This document shows, in pieces, positions 40,212-49,823 of a DNA stretch of 64,000 nt (positions are counted from its first letter, which is position 1; each line of letters starts with the position of its first letter). The notes under the pieces are model-generated. The model was given only the letters and a program-made list of their open reading frames with translations, was not told the origin of the DNA and made no database searches. The stretch is from Bacteroidales bacterium UBA3297 (GTDB lineage: Bacteria; Bacteroidota; Bacteroidia; Bacteroidales; Paludibacteraceae). The translations under genes were made by a program, and so were the position numbers. The stretch is from positions 14,365 through 78,364 of the forward strand of contig DETD01000014.1 of the NCBI GenBank assembly GCA_002362105.1. Direction: 5' to 3'.

Positions 40212-40335
40212 CAAAAAATTTCGTAGAGCATGTCGTTAAACTATAATTACTAAGGTAAACACTGCAATTCGAAAAACGATATCTACCAAAAGATAGATGT
40301 TTGCTAGTATAAAAAGTGAAAATTCTTACAAAAAA

Positions 40336-43300
40336 ATGAATAGAAACCGCAAATCTTTCTTTGTCCTGTTACTAATGGCAATGTTGTGCTTATTCCAATC
40401 GGTTTCAGCCGAAGGCACACAAGAAACGAACGCAGATAATCAAGAAGAGACTAATGAAGGCAGTCTGCCGACTCCTCTCGGTTCAGAAGACCCTTCCACT
40501 GACCAAGAAGAGACTCCAACAGACATTCAGGTTTCAATCACAGGAACATTCACCTACAACGGTCTAGAGCAGAAACCAGAAATAACGGTCACCTACAACG
40601 ACAGCGAACTTGAGGTAGGAACTGACTACACGCTAGAGTTTACAAACAACGTAAACGCGGGTACGGCTAAAGTCACAGTCATCCCTTCTGAGAGCGCTTC
40701 GTTCACACAGAAAGACACAGAGTTCACCATCGCCCCTGCTACCATCACCGTAACGGGTGGCACAGCAACCAAAGTGTACAACGGTAGCGTCAACATCACC
40801 GCCACAACGACCATCACTCCTACATTCACTGGCAAGGTGGGTAATGATGCCATCAGCGTTTCAGTAAAGGCGGGCGAGTTCGCACAGAAAGAGGCGGGCG
40901 AGACAGAACTGACTGTTACAGAATTCCAACTTGTGGGAGACGAGGATATTCTTAACAACTACAAGCTGGATGATGAGGTGCCTGCCCTGACTGCGACAAT
41001 CGAACCAAAGGAAGTGGAACTCACATGGAGCACACCTACTTCGTTTGACTACGACGGCACAGAAAAGGAAGTGACCGCCACTGTCAATCCGGCCTCTATT
41101 GTCGAGGATGACGAAGTGACTGTTTCTGAATACACCGGCAACAAGTCGGCTGAAAAGGGAGAACATACTGCAACAGCAACCGCTTTGAGCAACGGCAACT
41201 ACAAGCTGCCTGACAACGCAAGCATAGACTGGGTTATCACCAGCGGACTGGTTATTACAGGACTGGACGACGAATTCGTCTACAACGGTAAAGAACAGCA
41301 ACCCGCTATAACCGTCACCTACAACGACAGCAAACTCAAGGAAGGAACCGACTACACGCTTACGTTTACCGACAACGTAAACGCGGGTACAGCAAAGGTC
41401 AGCGTCATCCCTTCTGAAGACGCGACTTTCTCGCAGAAAGACGTCGAATTCACTATCGTCCCTGCTACCATCACCGTAACGGGTGGCACAGCGACCAAAG
41501 TGTACGACGGTAGCGTCAACATCACCGCCGCAACGACCATCAATCCTATATTCACAGGCAAGGTGGGTGAAGAGGACATCACCGTTTCAGTAAAGACGGG
41601 TAAATTCGCACAGAAAGAGGCGGGCGAGACAGAACTGATTGTTACCGAGTTCCAGTTGGAAGGAGACGAGGATATTCTTAACAACTACAAGTTGGATGAC
41701 GAGCTGCCTGCCCTGACTGCGACAATTGAACCAAAGGAAGTGGAACTCACATGGAGCACGCCTACTTCGTTTGACTACGACGGCACAGAAAAGGAAGTGA
41801 CCGCTACTGTCAATCCGGCCTCTATTGTCGAGGATGACGAAGTGACTGTTTCTGAATACACCGGCAACAAGTCGGCTGAAAAGGGAGAACATACTGCAAC
41901 AGCAACCGCTTTGAGCAACAGCAACTACAAGCTGCCTGACAACGCAAGCATAGACTGGGTTATCACCAGCGGACTGGTTATTACAGGACTGGACGACGAA
42001 TTCGTCTACAACGGTAAAGAACAGCAACCCGATATAACCGTCACCTACAATGACAGCAAACTCAAGGAAGGCACCGACTACACACTTACGTTTACCGACA
42101 ACGTAAACGCGGGTACAGCAAAGGTCAGCGTCATCCCTTCTGAAGACGCAACTTTCTCGCAGAAAGACGCCGAATTCACTATCGCCCCTGCTACCATCAC
42201 CGTAACGGGTGGCACAGCAACCAAAGTGTACAACGGTAGCGTCAACATCACCGCCACAACGACCATCACTCCTACATTCACTGGCAAAGTGGGTGAAGAC
42301 GCCATCAGCGTTTCAGTAAAGGCGGGCGAGTTCGCACAGAAAGAGGCGGGCGAGACAGAACTGACTGTTACAGAATTCCAACTTGTGGGAGACGAGGATA
42401 TTCTTAACAACTACAAGCTGGATGATGAGGTGCCTGCCCTGACTGCGACAATCGATCCAAAGGAAGTGGAACTCACATGGAGCACGCCTACTTCGTTTGA
42501 CTACGACGGCACAGAAAAGGAAGTGACCGCTACTGTCAATCCGGCCTCTATTGTCGAGGATGATGAAGTGACTGTTTCTGAATACACCGGCAACAAGTCG
42601 GCTGAAAAGGGAGAACATACTGCAACAGCAACCGCCTTGAGCAACAGCAACTACAAGCTGCCTGACAACGCAAGCATAGACTGGGTTATCACCAGCGGAC
42701 TGGTTATTACAGGACTGGACGACGAATTCGTCTACAACGGTAAAGAACAGCAACCCGCTATAACCGTCACCTACAACGACAGCAAACTCAAGGAAGGAAC
42801 CGACTACACACTTACGTTTACCGACAACGTAAACGCGGGTACAGCAAAGGTCAGCGTCATCCCTTCTGAAGACGCGACTTTCTCGCAGAAAGACGCCGAA
42901 TTCACTATCGCCCCTGCTACCATCACCGTAACGGGTGGCACAGCGACCAAAGTGTACGACGGTAGCGTCAACATCACCGCCGCAACGACCATCAATCCTA
43001 CATTCAAGGGCAAGGTGGGTGAAGACGCCATCAGCGTTTCAGTAAAAGAAGGCGAGTTCGCACAGAAAGAGGCGGGCGAGACAGAACTGATTGTTACCGA
43101 GTTCCAGTTGGAAGGAGACGAGGCAACCGTTAGCAACTACATTTTAGCAGACCAAAAGCCAGCATTCCCAGCAACTATAGAACAAAAAGAGGTGGAACTC
43201 ACATGGAGCACACCTACCACCTTCATAGTTGACGGAAAAGAGAAAGAAGTGACCGCCAAAGTCAATCCTTCGTCTATTGTAGAAGGAGACAAAGTGGCTG

Positions 43301-46300
43301 TTGAGACCTACACAGGCAATAAAGCAGCAGAAAAAGGGAAATACATTGCATACGCTATTTCACTAAACAACGACAACTACAAGCTGCCAGCTAACGCCAG
43401 CCTCTTATGGGAAATACTGAGCGGCCTAGTCATAACTGGTTTGGAAGAGCCTCTCACCTATAACGGAACAGAGCAAGAACCGTTAATCTCCGTTTCATAC
43501 AATGATGTGAAACTTGTAGACAAGACCGACTATACCGTTGAGTATACCGACAACATCAATGCGGGAACTGCAACAGTGACCATCATACCAATCAGCAACG
43601 ACTCAACAGGCACTACATTATTCAATCAGAAAGATCTACACTTCACCATCAACCCTGCAGTTATCACCGTTACTGGCGGTACCGCATCAAAGGTGTACGA
43701 TGGTAGTGACAAACTCACGGCCGAAACGGAAATAAAAACGACCTTCACCGGTAAAGTTGGCGAGGAAGATATAGATGTAACCGTAAAAGAAGGCTTGTTC
43801 GCACAGAAAAACGCAGGTGAGACCGAGCTAGATGTAACGAAGTTCCAATTGAAAGGAACAGCAGCCGCATCGGGCAACTACATTTTGGCAACCGAGAAGC
43901 CTGTCCTTTCCGCAGAAATAGCGCAAAAAGAAGTTTCGCTCATTTGGAGCACACCTACCACTTTTGCCTACGACGGCAAGGAGAAGGAAGTAACTGCTAC
44001 CGTCAATCCTGCCTCTATTATTGAAGGTGACGAGGTGAGCGTTAAGACCTACACCGACAACAAATCGGCAGAGAAGGGCGAACACACTGCTACCGCTACC
44101 GCACTGAGCAACGACAACTACAAGTTGCCAGACAACGCCAGCAAAGTTTGGGAGATTACCAACGGACTAGAGATAACCGGTCCTACCGATGCCCTCACCT
44201 ACAACGGTAAGGAGCAGCAACCAGAAGTGACCGTTAAATACAACGACACCAAACTGGTTGAGGGTACCGACTATATTCTCGAATACGCCGACAATATCAA
44301 CGCTGGTACGGCTAAAGTCAGCGTCATTCCGACTAAGATTTCAACATTCACCCGAAAAGAGATTGAGTTCACCATCAATCCAGCAGTCATCTCTGTTACA
44401 GGCGGTACAGCCACAAAGGTATACGACGGTAACGACAAGTTCACCGCAGAAACAGCGACAACCCTTACCATTGCAGGCAAAGTTGACAAAGACGATGTTT
44501 CCGTCATCGTTAAAGATGGACATTTTGCACAAAGAAGTGCAGGCGAAACCGAGCTGGAAGTGACCCAATACCAGTTGGCAGGCGAAGATGCCGCATCGGG
44601 CAACTATACACTAGCTGCCGCTAAACCGACACTGACCGCAGTGATTGAGCCTAAAGAAGTGGCCCTCATCTGGAGCACCCCTACCACGTTCTTCTTCAAT
44701 GGAGAAGAGAAGGAAGTGACCGCCACCATAGATGCCACCTCGGTTATTGCTGGTGACAAAGTCATTGTTCTGACCTACACGGGAAACAAATCGGCAGAGA
44801 AGGGAGAACACACCGCTACGGCTACCGCTTTGAACAATGACAACTACAAGCTACCTACCGATGCCAGCATAATTTGGGAAATCACCAGCGGACTGGAAAT
44901 CACAGGACCTGATGAAGTGCTCACCTATAATGGCAAGGAACAGCGTCCGAAAGTGACCGTTAAATACAACGACACCAAACTCGTTGAGAAGACCGACTAT
45001 ATTCTCGAATACTCCGACAACATCAATGCGGGTACGGCTAAAGTCAGCGTCATTCCAACCAAAGACTCTAATTTTAGTCAGAAAGACATAACGTTCACCA
45101 TCAATCCGGCGGTCATCACCGTTACGGGCGGTACAGCAACAAAGGTATACGATGGTAACACCGACTTCACCACAGAAACCGTTGCCAAACCGGACTTCAC
45201 CGGAACGATTGGAACCGACGACATAACTGTAACCGTAAAGAGCGGCGTATTTGCGCAAAAAGATGCGGGTGAAACCGAGTTGGAAGTGACCAAATACCAG
45301 TTGTCGGGCGAAGATGCCGCATCGGGCAACTACACGCTGGTTGCCGAAAGCACAACGCTTGCGGCTGTGATTGAGCCAAAAGAAGTGGCCCTCACTTGGA
45401 GCACCCCAACCACCTTCGCCTTCGACGGGAAAGAAAAGGAAGTGACCGCTACCGTAAAACCATCTTCTATTGTTGAAGGTGACGAGGTCAGCGTTTCGGC
45501 CTACACGGGAAACAAGTCGGCAGAGAAGGGCGAGCATACCGCTACAGCTACCGCTTTGAGCAACGATAACTACAAGCTGCCAGACAACGCCAGCAAAGAC
45601 TGGGAAATTACCAACGGGCTGGAGATAACCGGACCTACCGACGCTCTCACCTATAACGGTAAGGAGCAGAAGCCAGAAGTGACCGTTAAATATAACGACA
45701 CTAAACTGGTTGAGGGTACCGACTATATTCTCGAATACTCCGACAACATCAATGCGGGTACGGCTAAAGTCAGCGTCATTCCGACCAAGGACTTAACATT
45801 CACCCAGAAATCGATCGAGTTCACCATCAATCCGGCAATCATCACTGTTACGGGCGGTACAGCCACAAAGGTATACGACGGCAGTGACAACGTCACCCCT
45901 GCAACCGTAGTAACCCCTATATTTACAGGCAAGGTTGGAACCGACGACATAACTGTAACCATAAAGAACGGCGTGTTCGCACAGAAAGAGGCGGGCGAGA
46001 CCGAGCTAAATGTCACCGAAATGCTGTTAGAAGGCAGCGAAAGCGCCACAGGCAACTACTTCTTAGCTATTACAAAGCCTACATTTAACGCTGTGATAGA
46101 ACAGAAGGAAGTATCCCTCGTTTGGAGCACACCTACCACCTTCGCTTACGATGGAGAAGAGAAGGAAGTAACCGCTACCATTGACGCTTCTACCATTGCA
46201 GAAGGAGACGAAGTCAGCGTTTCGGCCTACACCGAAAACAAGTCGGCTGAAAAGGGCGAATACACCGCTACAGCTACCGCTTTGAGCAACGACAACTACA

Positions 46301-49300
46301 AGTTGCCGGCCAACGCCAGCATAGTCTGGGAGATTACCAGCGGACTGGAGATAACCGGACCTGCCGAAGTCCTCACCTACAATGGTAAGGAACAGATGCC
46401 AGAAGTGACGGTGAAGTTTAACGACATCGAGTTGACGAACAAGACCGACTACACCCTTGCGTACACCGACAACATTAATGCGGGTACCGCCAAGGTCAGC
46501 ATCATTCCGACCAAAGACTCAACATTCACCCAGAAAACTATTGAGTTCACTATCAATCCAGCAGTCATCACCGTTACGGGCGGTACAGCGGCAAAGGTAT
46601 ACGACGGCAACGCCGACGTCACACCAGAAACCGTCATCAAGCCAACCTATACGGGTGCTGTTGGTGAAGAAGACGTTACAGTAACCGTCAAGGCAGGAAC
46701 ATTTGCACAAAAAGAAGCGGGTTCGACCGAACTGGTTGTGACCGAATACCAGTTGGCCGGCCAAGATGCCGCATCGGGCAACTACATTCTGGCGGAAGAA
46801 AAGCCAGTCCTTACCGCTGAAATCAAGCAGAAGGAAGTAGAACTCGTATGGAGCACACCTACCACCTTTGTTTACGACGGCGAAGAGAAGGAAGTGACCG
46901 CTACCGTAAAACCATCTTCTATTGTTGAAGGAGACGAGGTCAACGTTTCGGCTTACACGGGCAACAAATCGTCAGAAAAGGGCGAGTACACTGCCACTGT
47001 CGACGCATTGAGCAATACGAACTACAAGCTACCAGCCAATGCGTACACAAACTGGGAAATTGTCACCAACAACGTTCCTGCTACCAACTACTCTATCACT
47101 ATAAAGGTGCCAGCAGAAGGATATGTCTACGACAAACAAGCCAAGGAACCTGCTGTAGAGGTACGAATTGGAGACAAACTGATAGCTAGTTCAGAATATG
47201 AACTTCAGTACACAGCCAACACAGGTGCGGGAAAGGCAAAGGTGACTATCTCTGCCAAAGAAGGAGCAAACTACAACTTTGCGAAGAAAGAGGCCACGTT
47301 CGACATCGCCAAGGCTGTTATTACTATTACACCTGTAATTGCAGATAAAGAATACGATGGTACCACCAACGCTACAATAGCGTTGAAGACAAGCGGCATC
47401 CTCAAAGGAGACGATGCTACCGCTGTTGCTACCGCCACCTACAAGAACAAGAACGCCGGCACGGACAAGCCTGTGAAGATTACCTACAGCATTGAAGGAG
47501 CCGACAAAGGCAACTACCAGTTGGCAAAAACCACTACCGACACTGTAGCCAGCATATTGCCAAAGGCAATTGACCTGGTATGGTCTGAAAAGGAGTTCAC
47601 TTACGATGGCACCCAAAAGTCGGTTACCATTATCGACTTCATTGGCCTTGTCGAGAACGATGAAGTAACAGTTAAGGAATACAGCAACCAGACGAAGACA
47701 AACGCCGGCAACTATACGGCAAAAGCTGGAAAACTGAGCAACCAAAACTACACCATTGGAAGCGGTGAAGAATTTGAATGGACGATTTCTGCCAAGAAGG
47801 CGGACATCAATATAGCACTCTCTGATGACGAATTTGTCTACAACGGCAAAGAACAAGTTCCGACTATTACGGTAAAGGATGGTAAAACCGTCATTCCGGC
47901 AGAGAACTATACCATTACTTACGACGACAACATCAACGCCGGCAAAGTAACCTATACGGTAAAAGCCAATGAGGGCGGCAACTACCAGTTCGACGTCCAA
48001 GAAGGCAGTTACGAAATCAAACCGGTAGCCATCACACTAGAGTCGGCAAGCAAGACCTGGCTATACGACGGCATTGCGCACACCATGAGGGTTGTGACCA
48101 TTACCGAAGGCGAACTGGTTGGCGATGAAGGCTTCGACATCACCGTAACCGGAGTCATCACAGCAATTGGCAAGGTTGACAACGAGTTTACAATCAAACC
48201 TAAGAAAGGCACTCTTGCCAGCAACTACGCCATCACCCAGAAGATAGGCGTACTGACCGTGACGCCTAACATGATAGCCCCTATCACCACCGACCCAGAA
48301 ACAGGTGAAAAGACTATAATAGACCCTGTAACAGGCGAAATAGTGCCGCTTACCGATCCGAACTTAGGTTACGAGATTGTGGTTAATCCGAGCCATGCAG
48401 ACATCATCTATGGTGGTGTGGCACAAGAGCCGGAAGTAGACCTCTTTATCAACGGCACCAAGATTCCTGAAAACGAGTACACCCTCGTTTACAAGAACAA
48501 CACGAACGCAGGAACAGCAAAAGTGACTATCGTTAACAAAGACGGAGTCTATACCCTGATGGAGACGACCGTTGAGTTTACAATTCAACCACGCGAACTC
48601 AGCATTGAATGGGGTGAGACCGAGCTGACTTACAACGGCAAACGCCAGAAACTGACCTATACGCTGTCTGAGATTGTTAACGGCGACAAGGTAAAGGCCA
48701 TTGTAAAGGGAGACACCGCTACAAACGCGAACAGCTACAAGGCTATAGTGTCGGGCGTAGACAACAAGAACTACACTTTAAAGGCAGACACTGCCAAGTG
48801 GGTGATTTTGAAGGCCGACAGAGAGATGCCAGAACTGACCCCTATAGCAGAAACAGAAGCAGGAACCAAGGATGGCCGGATAGATGGTATGCGTAAGGAC
48901 ATGGAAATCATGAAGGACGGGGAAAAGAAATTCACTCCAGTAACCGATCCAAAAATGAAACTCGAGCCTGGAGACTATTACGTACGGTTAGCAGAAAACG
49001 CGAACTACAACGCATCGGAAACCGTGTTGGTAACCGTTCCTTCGGGAGCCACTCCATACGTACTCGAAGCCATTGTTGTATCGGACTTCGGCTACTGTCC
49101 TGAAACGGAAGACAAGATTCGTTATGAAGTAGAAGGCGACAGCCACCCTGCCGCATACCGCATCACCTACTCAAAAGAGGCAGAAGCGGCCGGCTTTAAG
49201 AGCACCGGTTTTATCGCCATAGAGGAAAACGGCATTCTACCAATAACCATTCCAGACTGCGATGCCAACACCTACAAAGCGAAACTCGAGTTCCGCAGCA

Positions 49301-49803
49301 AGAACAAAGTCGTATCGAAGGCTTACGACATAGAACTGACAGTCAACCTGTCAGAGCACTATATGGTCGACATCTTCGACGATGTTATTTCTGCTGTGAA
49401 CACAGAAGAACGCTTCTTGGAATACCAGTGGTACCACAACGATATTCTACTGGAAGGCGAGACCAAGCCTTTCTACAACCAAAACAAGACACTGAACGGT
49501 AGTTACTATATGGAAGTGCTGACAGTAGACGACCGCAGACTAAAGACCTGCAAACTCAACTTCGAAACACAAGAAGCGGACAAACTGACTGCATATCCTA
49601 ACCCTACCCACGATTATACGACTATTGAGTTGAGCAACGACAACGAAGAGGAACACAAGTTGGAAGTATTCAGCTCAGCAGGTGAAAACGTAAAATCGGA
49701 TGTGTTTACAGGAACAAAGACTGAAGTTAATTTTGTAGATTTGCCTGCAGGCGTCTACATTGTTAAGATAGATGGTCTTGAAGTGAAAGTTCTGAAATAC
49801 TAA
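40336..49803 (+). CDS. Giant T9SS-secreted MBG-repeat protein
   Basis: This 3155-residue protein has a signal peptide (NRKSFFVLLLMAMLCLF core) and an acidic Thr/Glu-rich linker to about residue 65. Nine units of about 242 residues follow (to about 2240). Each has three MBG/YDG-type beta domains, marked by YNGKEQQPAITVTYND, GGTATKVYDGS and ELTWSTPTSFDYDG. Further diverged MBG domains lie at about 2243-2860 (KEYDGTTNATIAL). Residues 2995-3078 form an Ig-like module with LEYQWYHND. The last 72 residues form a type A sorting domain (LTAYPNPTHDYT, LPAGVYIVKIDG). Such stalk-like arrays suggest a long surface adhesin. ATG 40336 is preferred because the signal peptide starts there. A barrel-OmpA gene follows after 20 bp. 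Confidence 0.88.
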   Translation: MNRNRKSFFVLLLMAMLCLFQSVSAEGTQETNADNQEETNEGSLPTPLGSEDPSTDQEETPTDIQVSITGTFTYNGLEQKPEITVTYNDSELEVGTDYTLEFTNNVNAGTAKVTVIPSESASFTQKDTEFTIAPATITVTGGTATKVYNGSVNITATTTITPTFTGKVGNDAISVSVKAGEFAQKEAGETELTVTEFQLVGDEDILNNYKLDDEVPALTATIEPKEVELTWSTPTSFDYDGTEKEVTATVNPASIVEDDEVTVSEYTGNKSAEKGEHTATATALSNGNYKLPDNASIDWVITSGLVITGLDDEFVYNGKEQQPAITVTYNDSKLKEGTDYTLTFTDNVNAGTAKVSVIPSEDATFSQKDVEFTIVPATITVTGGTATKVYDGSVNITAATTINPIFTGKVGEEDITVSVKTGKFAQKEAGETELIVTEFQLEGDEDILNNYKLDDELPALTATIEPKEVELTWSTPTSFDYDGTEKEVTATVNPASIVEDDEVTVSEYTGNKSAEKGEHTATATALSNSNYKLPDNASIDWVITSGLVITGLDDEFVYNGKEQQPDITVTYNDSKLKEGTDYTLTFTDNVNAGTAKVSVIPSEDATFSQKDAEFTIAPATITVTGGTATKVYNGSVNITATTTITPTFTGKVGEDAISVSVKAGEFAQKEAGETELTVTEFQLVGDEDILNNYKLDDEVPALTATIDPKEVELTWSTPTSFDYDGTEKEVTATVNPASIVEDDEVTVSEYTGNKSAEKGEHTATATALSNSNYKLPDNASIDWVITSGLVITGLDDEFVYNGKEQQPAITVTYNDSKLKEGTDYTLTFTDNVNAGTAKVSVIPSEDATFSQKDAEFTIAPATITVTGGTATKVYDGSVNITAATTINPTFKGKVGEDAISVSVKEGEFAQKEAGETELIVTEFQLEGDEATVSNYILADQKPAFPATIEQKEVELTWSTPTTFIVDGKEKEVTAKVNPSSIVEGDKVAVETYTGNKAAEKGKYIAYAISLNNDNYKLPANASLLWEILSGLVITGLEEPLTYNGTEQEPLISVSYNDVKLVDKTDYTVEYTDNINAGTATVTIIPISNDSTGTTLFNQKDLHFTINPAVITVTGGTASKVYDGSDKLTAETEIKTTFTGKVGEEDIDVTVKEGLFAQKNAGETELDVTKFQLKGTAAASGNYILATEKPVLSAEIAQKEVSLIWSTPTTFAYDGKEKEVTATVNPASIIEGDEVSVKTYTDNKSAEKGEHTATATALSNDNYKLPDNASKVWEITNGLEITGPTDALTYNGKEQQPEVTVKYNDTKLVEGTDYILEYADNINAGTAKVSVIPTKISTFTRKEIEFTINPAVISVTGGTATKVYDGNDKFTAETATTLTIAGKVDKDDVSVIVKDGHFAQRSAGETELEVTQYQLAGEDAASGNYTLAAAKPTLTAVIEPKEVALIWSTPTTFFFNGEEKEVTATIDATSVIAGDKVIVLTYTGNKSAEKGEHTATATALNNDNYKLPTDASIIWEITSGLEITGPDEVLTYNGKEQRPKVTVKYNDTKLVEKTDYILEYSDNINAGTAKVSVIPTKDSNFSQKDITFTINPAVITVTGGTATKVYDGNTDFTTETVAKPDFTGTIGTDDITVTVKSGVFAQKDAGETELEVTKYQLSGEDAASGNYTLVAESTTLAAVIEPKEVALTWSTPTTFAFDGKEKEVTATVKPSSIVEGDEVSVSAYTGNKSAEKGEHTATATALSNDNYKLPDNASKDWEITNGLEITGPTDALTYNGKEQKPEVTVKYNDTKLVEGTDYILEYSDNINAGTAKVSVIPTKDLTFTQKSIEFTINPAIITVTGGTATKVYDGSDNVTPATVVTPIFTGKVGTDDITVTIKNGVFAQKEAGETELNVTEMLLEGSESATGNYFLAITKPTFNAVIEQKEVSLVWSTPTTFAYDGEEKEVTATIDASTIAEGDEVSVSAYTENKSAEKGEYTATATALSNDNYKLPANASIVWEITSGLEITGPAEVLTYNGKEQMPEVTVKFNDIELTNKTDYTLAYTDNINAGTAKVSIIPTKDSTFTQKTIEFTINPAVITVTGGTAAKVYDGNADVTPETVIKPTYTGAVGEEDVTVTVKAGTFAQKEAGSTELVVTEYQLAGQDAASGNYILAEEKPVLTAEIKQKEVELVWSTPTTFVYDGEEKEVTATVKPSSIVEGDEVNVSAYTGNKSSEKGEYTATVDALSNTNYKLPANAYTNWEIVTNNVPATNYSITIKVPAEGYVYDKQAKEPAVEVRIGDKLIASSEYELQYTANTGAGKAKVTISAKEGANYNFAKKEATFDIAKAVITITPVIADKEYDGTTNATIALKTSGILKGDDATAVATATYKNKNAGTDKPVKITYSIEGADKGNYQLAKTTTDTVASILPKAIDLVWSEKEFTYDGTQKSVTIIDFIGLVENDEVTVKEYSNQTKTNAGNYTAKAGKLSNQNYTIGSGEEFEWTISAKKADINIALSDDEFVYNGKEQVPTITVKDGKTVIPAENYTITYDDNINAGKVTYTVKANEGGNYQFDVQEGSYEIKPVAITLESASKTWLYDGIAHTMRVVTITEGELVGDEGFDITVTGVITAIGKVDNEFTIKPKKGTLASNYAITQKIGVLTVTPNMIAPITTDPETGEKTIIDPVTGEIVPLTDPNLGYEIVVNPSHADIIYGGVAQEPEVDLFINGTKIPENEYTLVYKNNTNAGTAKVTIVNKDGVYTLMETTVEFTIQPRELSIEWGETELTYNGKRQKLTYTLSEIVNGDKVKAIVKGDTATNANSYKAIVSGVDNKNYTLKADTAKWVILKADREMPELTPIAETEAGTKDGRIDGMRKDMEIMKDGEKKFTPVTDPKMKLEPGDYYVRLAENANYNASETVLVTVPSGATPYVLEAIVVSDFGYCPETEDKIRYEVEGDSHPAAYRITYSKEAEAAGFKSTGFIAIEENGILPITIPDCDANTYKAKLEFRSKNKVVSKAYDIELTVNLSEHYMVDIFDDVISAVNTEERFLEYQWYHNDILLEGETKPFYNQNKTLNGSYYMEVLTVDDRRLKTCKLNFETQEADKLTAYPNPTHDYTTIELSNDNEEEHKLEVFSSAGENVKSDVFTGTKTEVNFVDLPAGVYIVKIDGLEVKVLKY
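40534..47062 (+). repeat. Nine tandem 726-bp coding repeats
   Basis: Unit starts are 40534, 41251, 41977, 42703, 43429, 44170, 44896, 45622 and 46348. Units 1-4 are nearly identical at the DNA level (unit 1 is 9 bp shorter). Unit 5 has a 15-bp insertion. Units 6-9 are diverged but keep the 726-bp period. Confidence 0.9.
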
Positions 49804-49823
49804 GAATCAAATTCTATTTCGAC

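Larger units (their letters stand above)
39915..40335. other. Divergent intergenic region between two surface-protein genes
   Basis: This 421-bp AT-rich stretch holds the divergent promoters of the minimal cargo (minus) and the MBG giant (plus). No open frame of note, RNA gene or repeat is visible. Confidence 0.6.

Noticed and set aside
40626..46764. Series of open minus-strand frames of about 110 and 146 codons spaced exactly 726 bp apart
   Set aside because: They are antisense shadows of the tandem MBG repeats on the plus strand; their spacing equals the repeat period and they show no domain of their own.
40534..47062. CRISPR-like tandem repeat array
   Set aside because: The period is 726 bp, the repeats are coding without spacers, and no cas genes are present.
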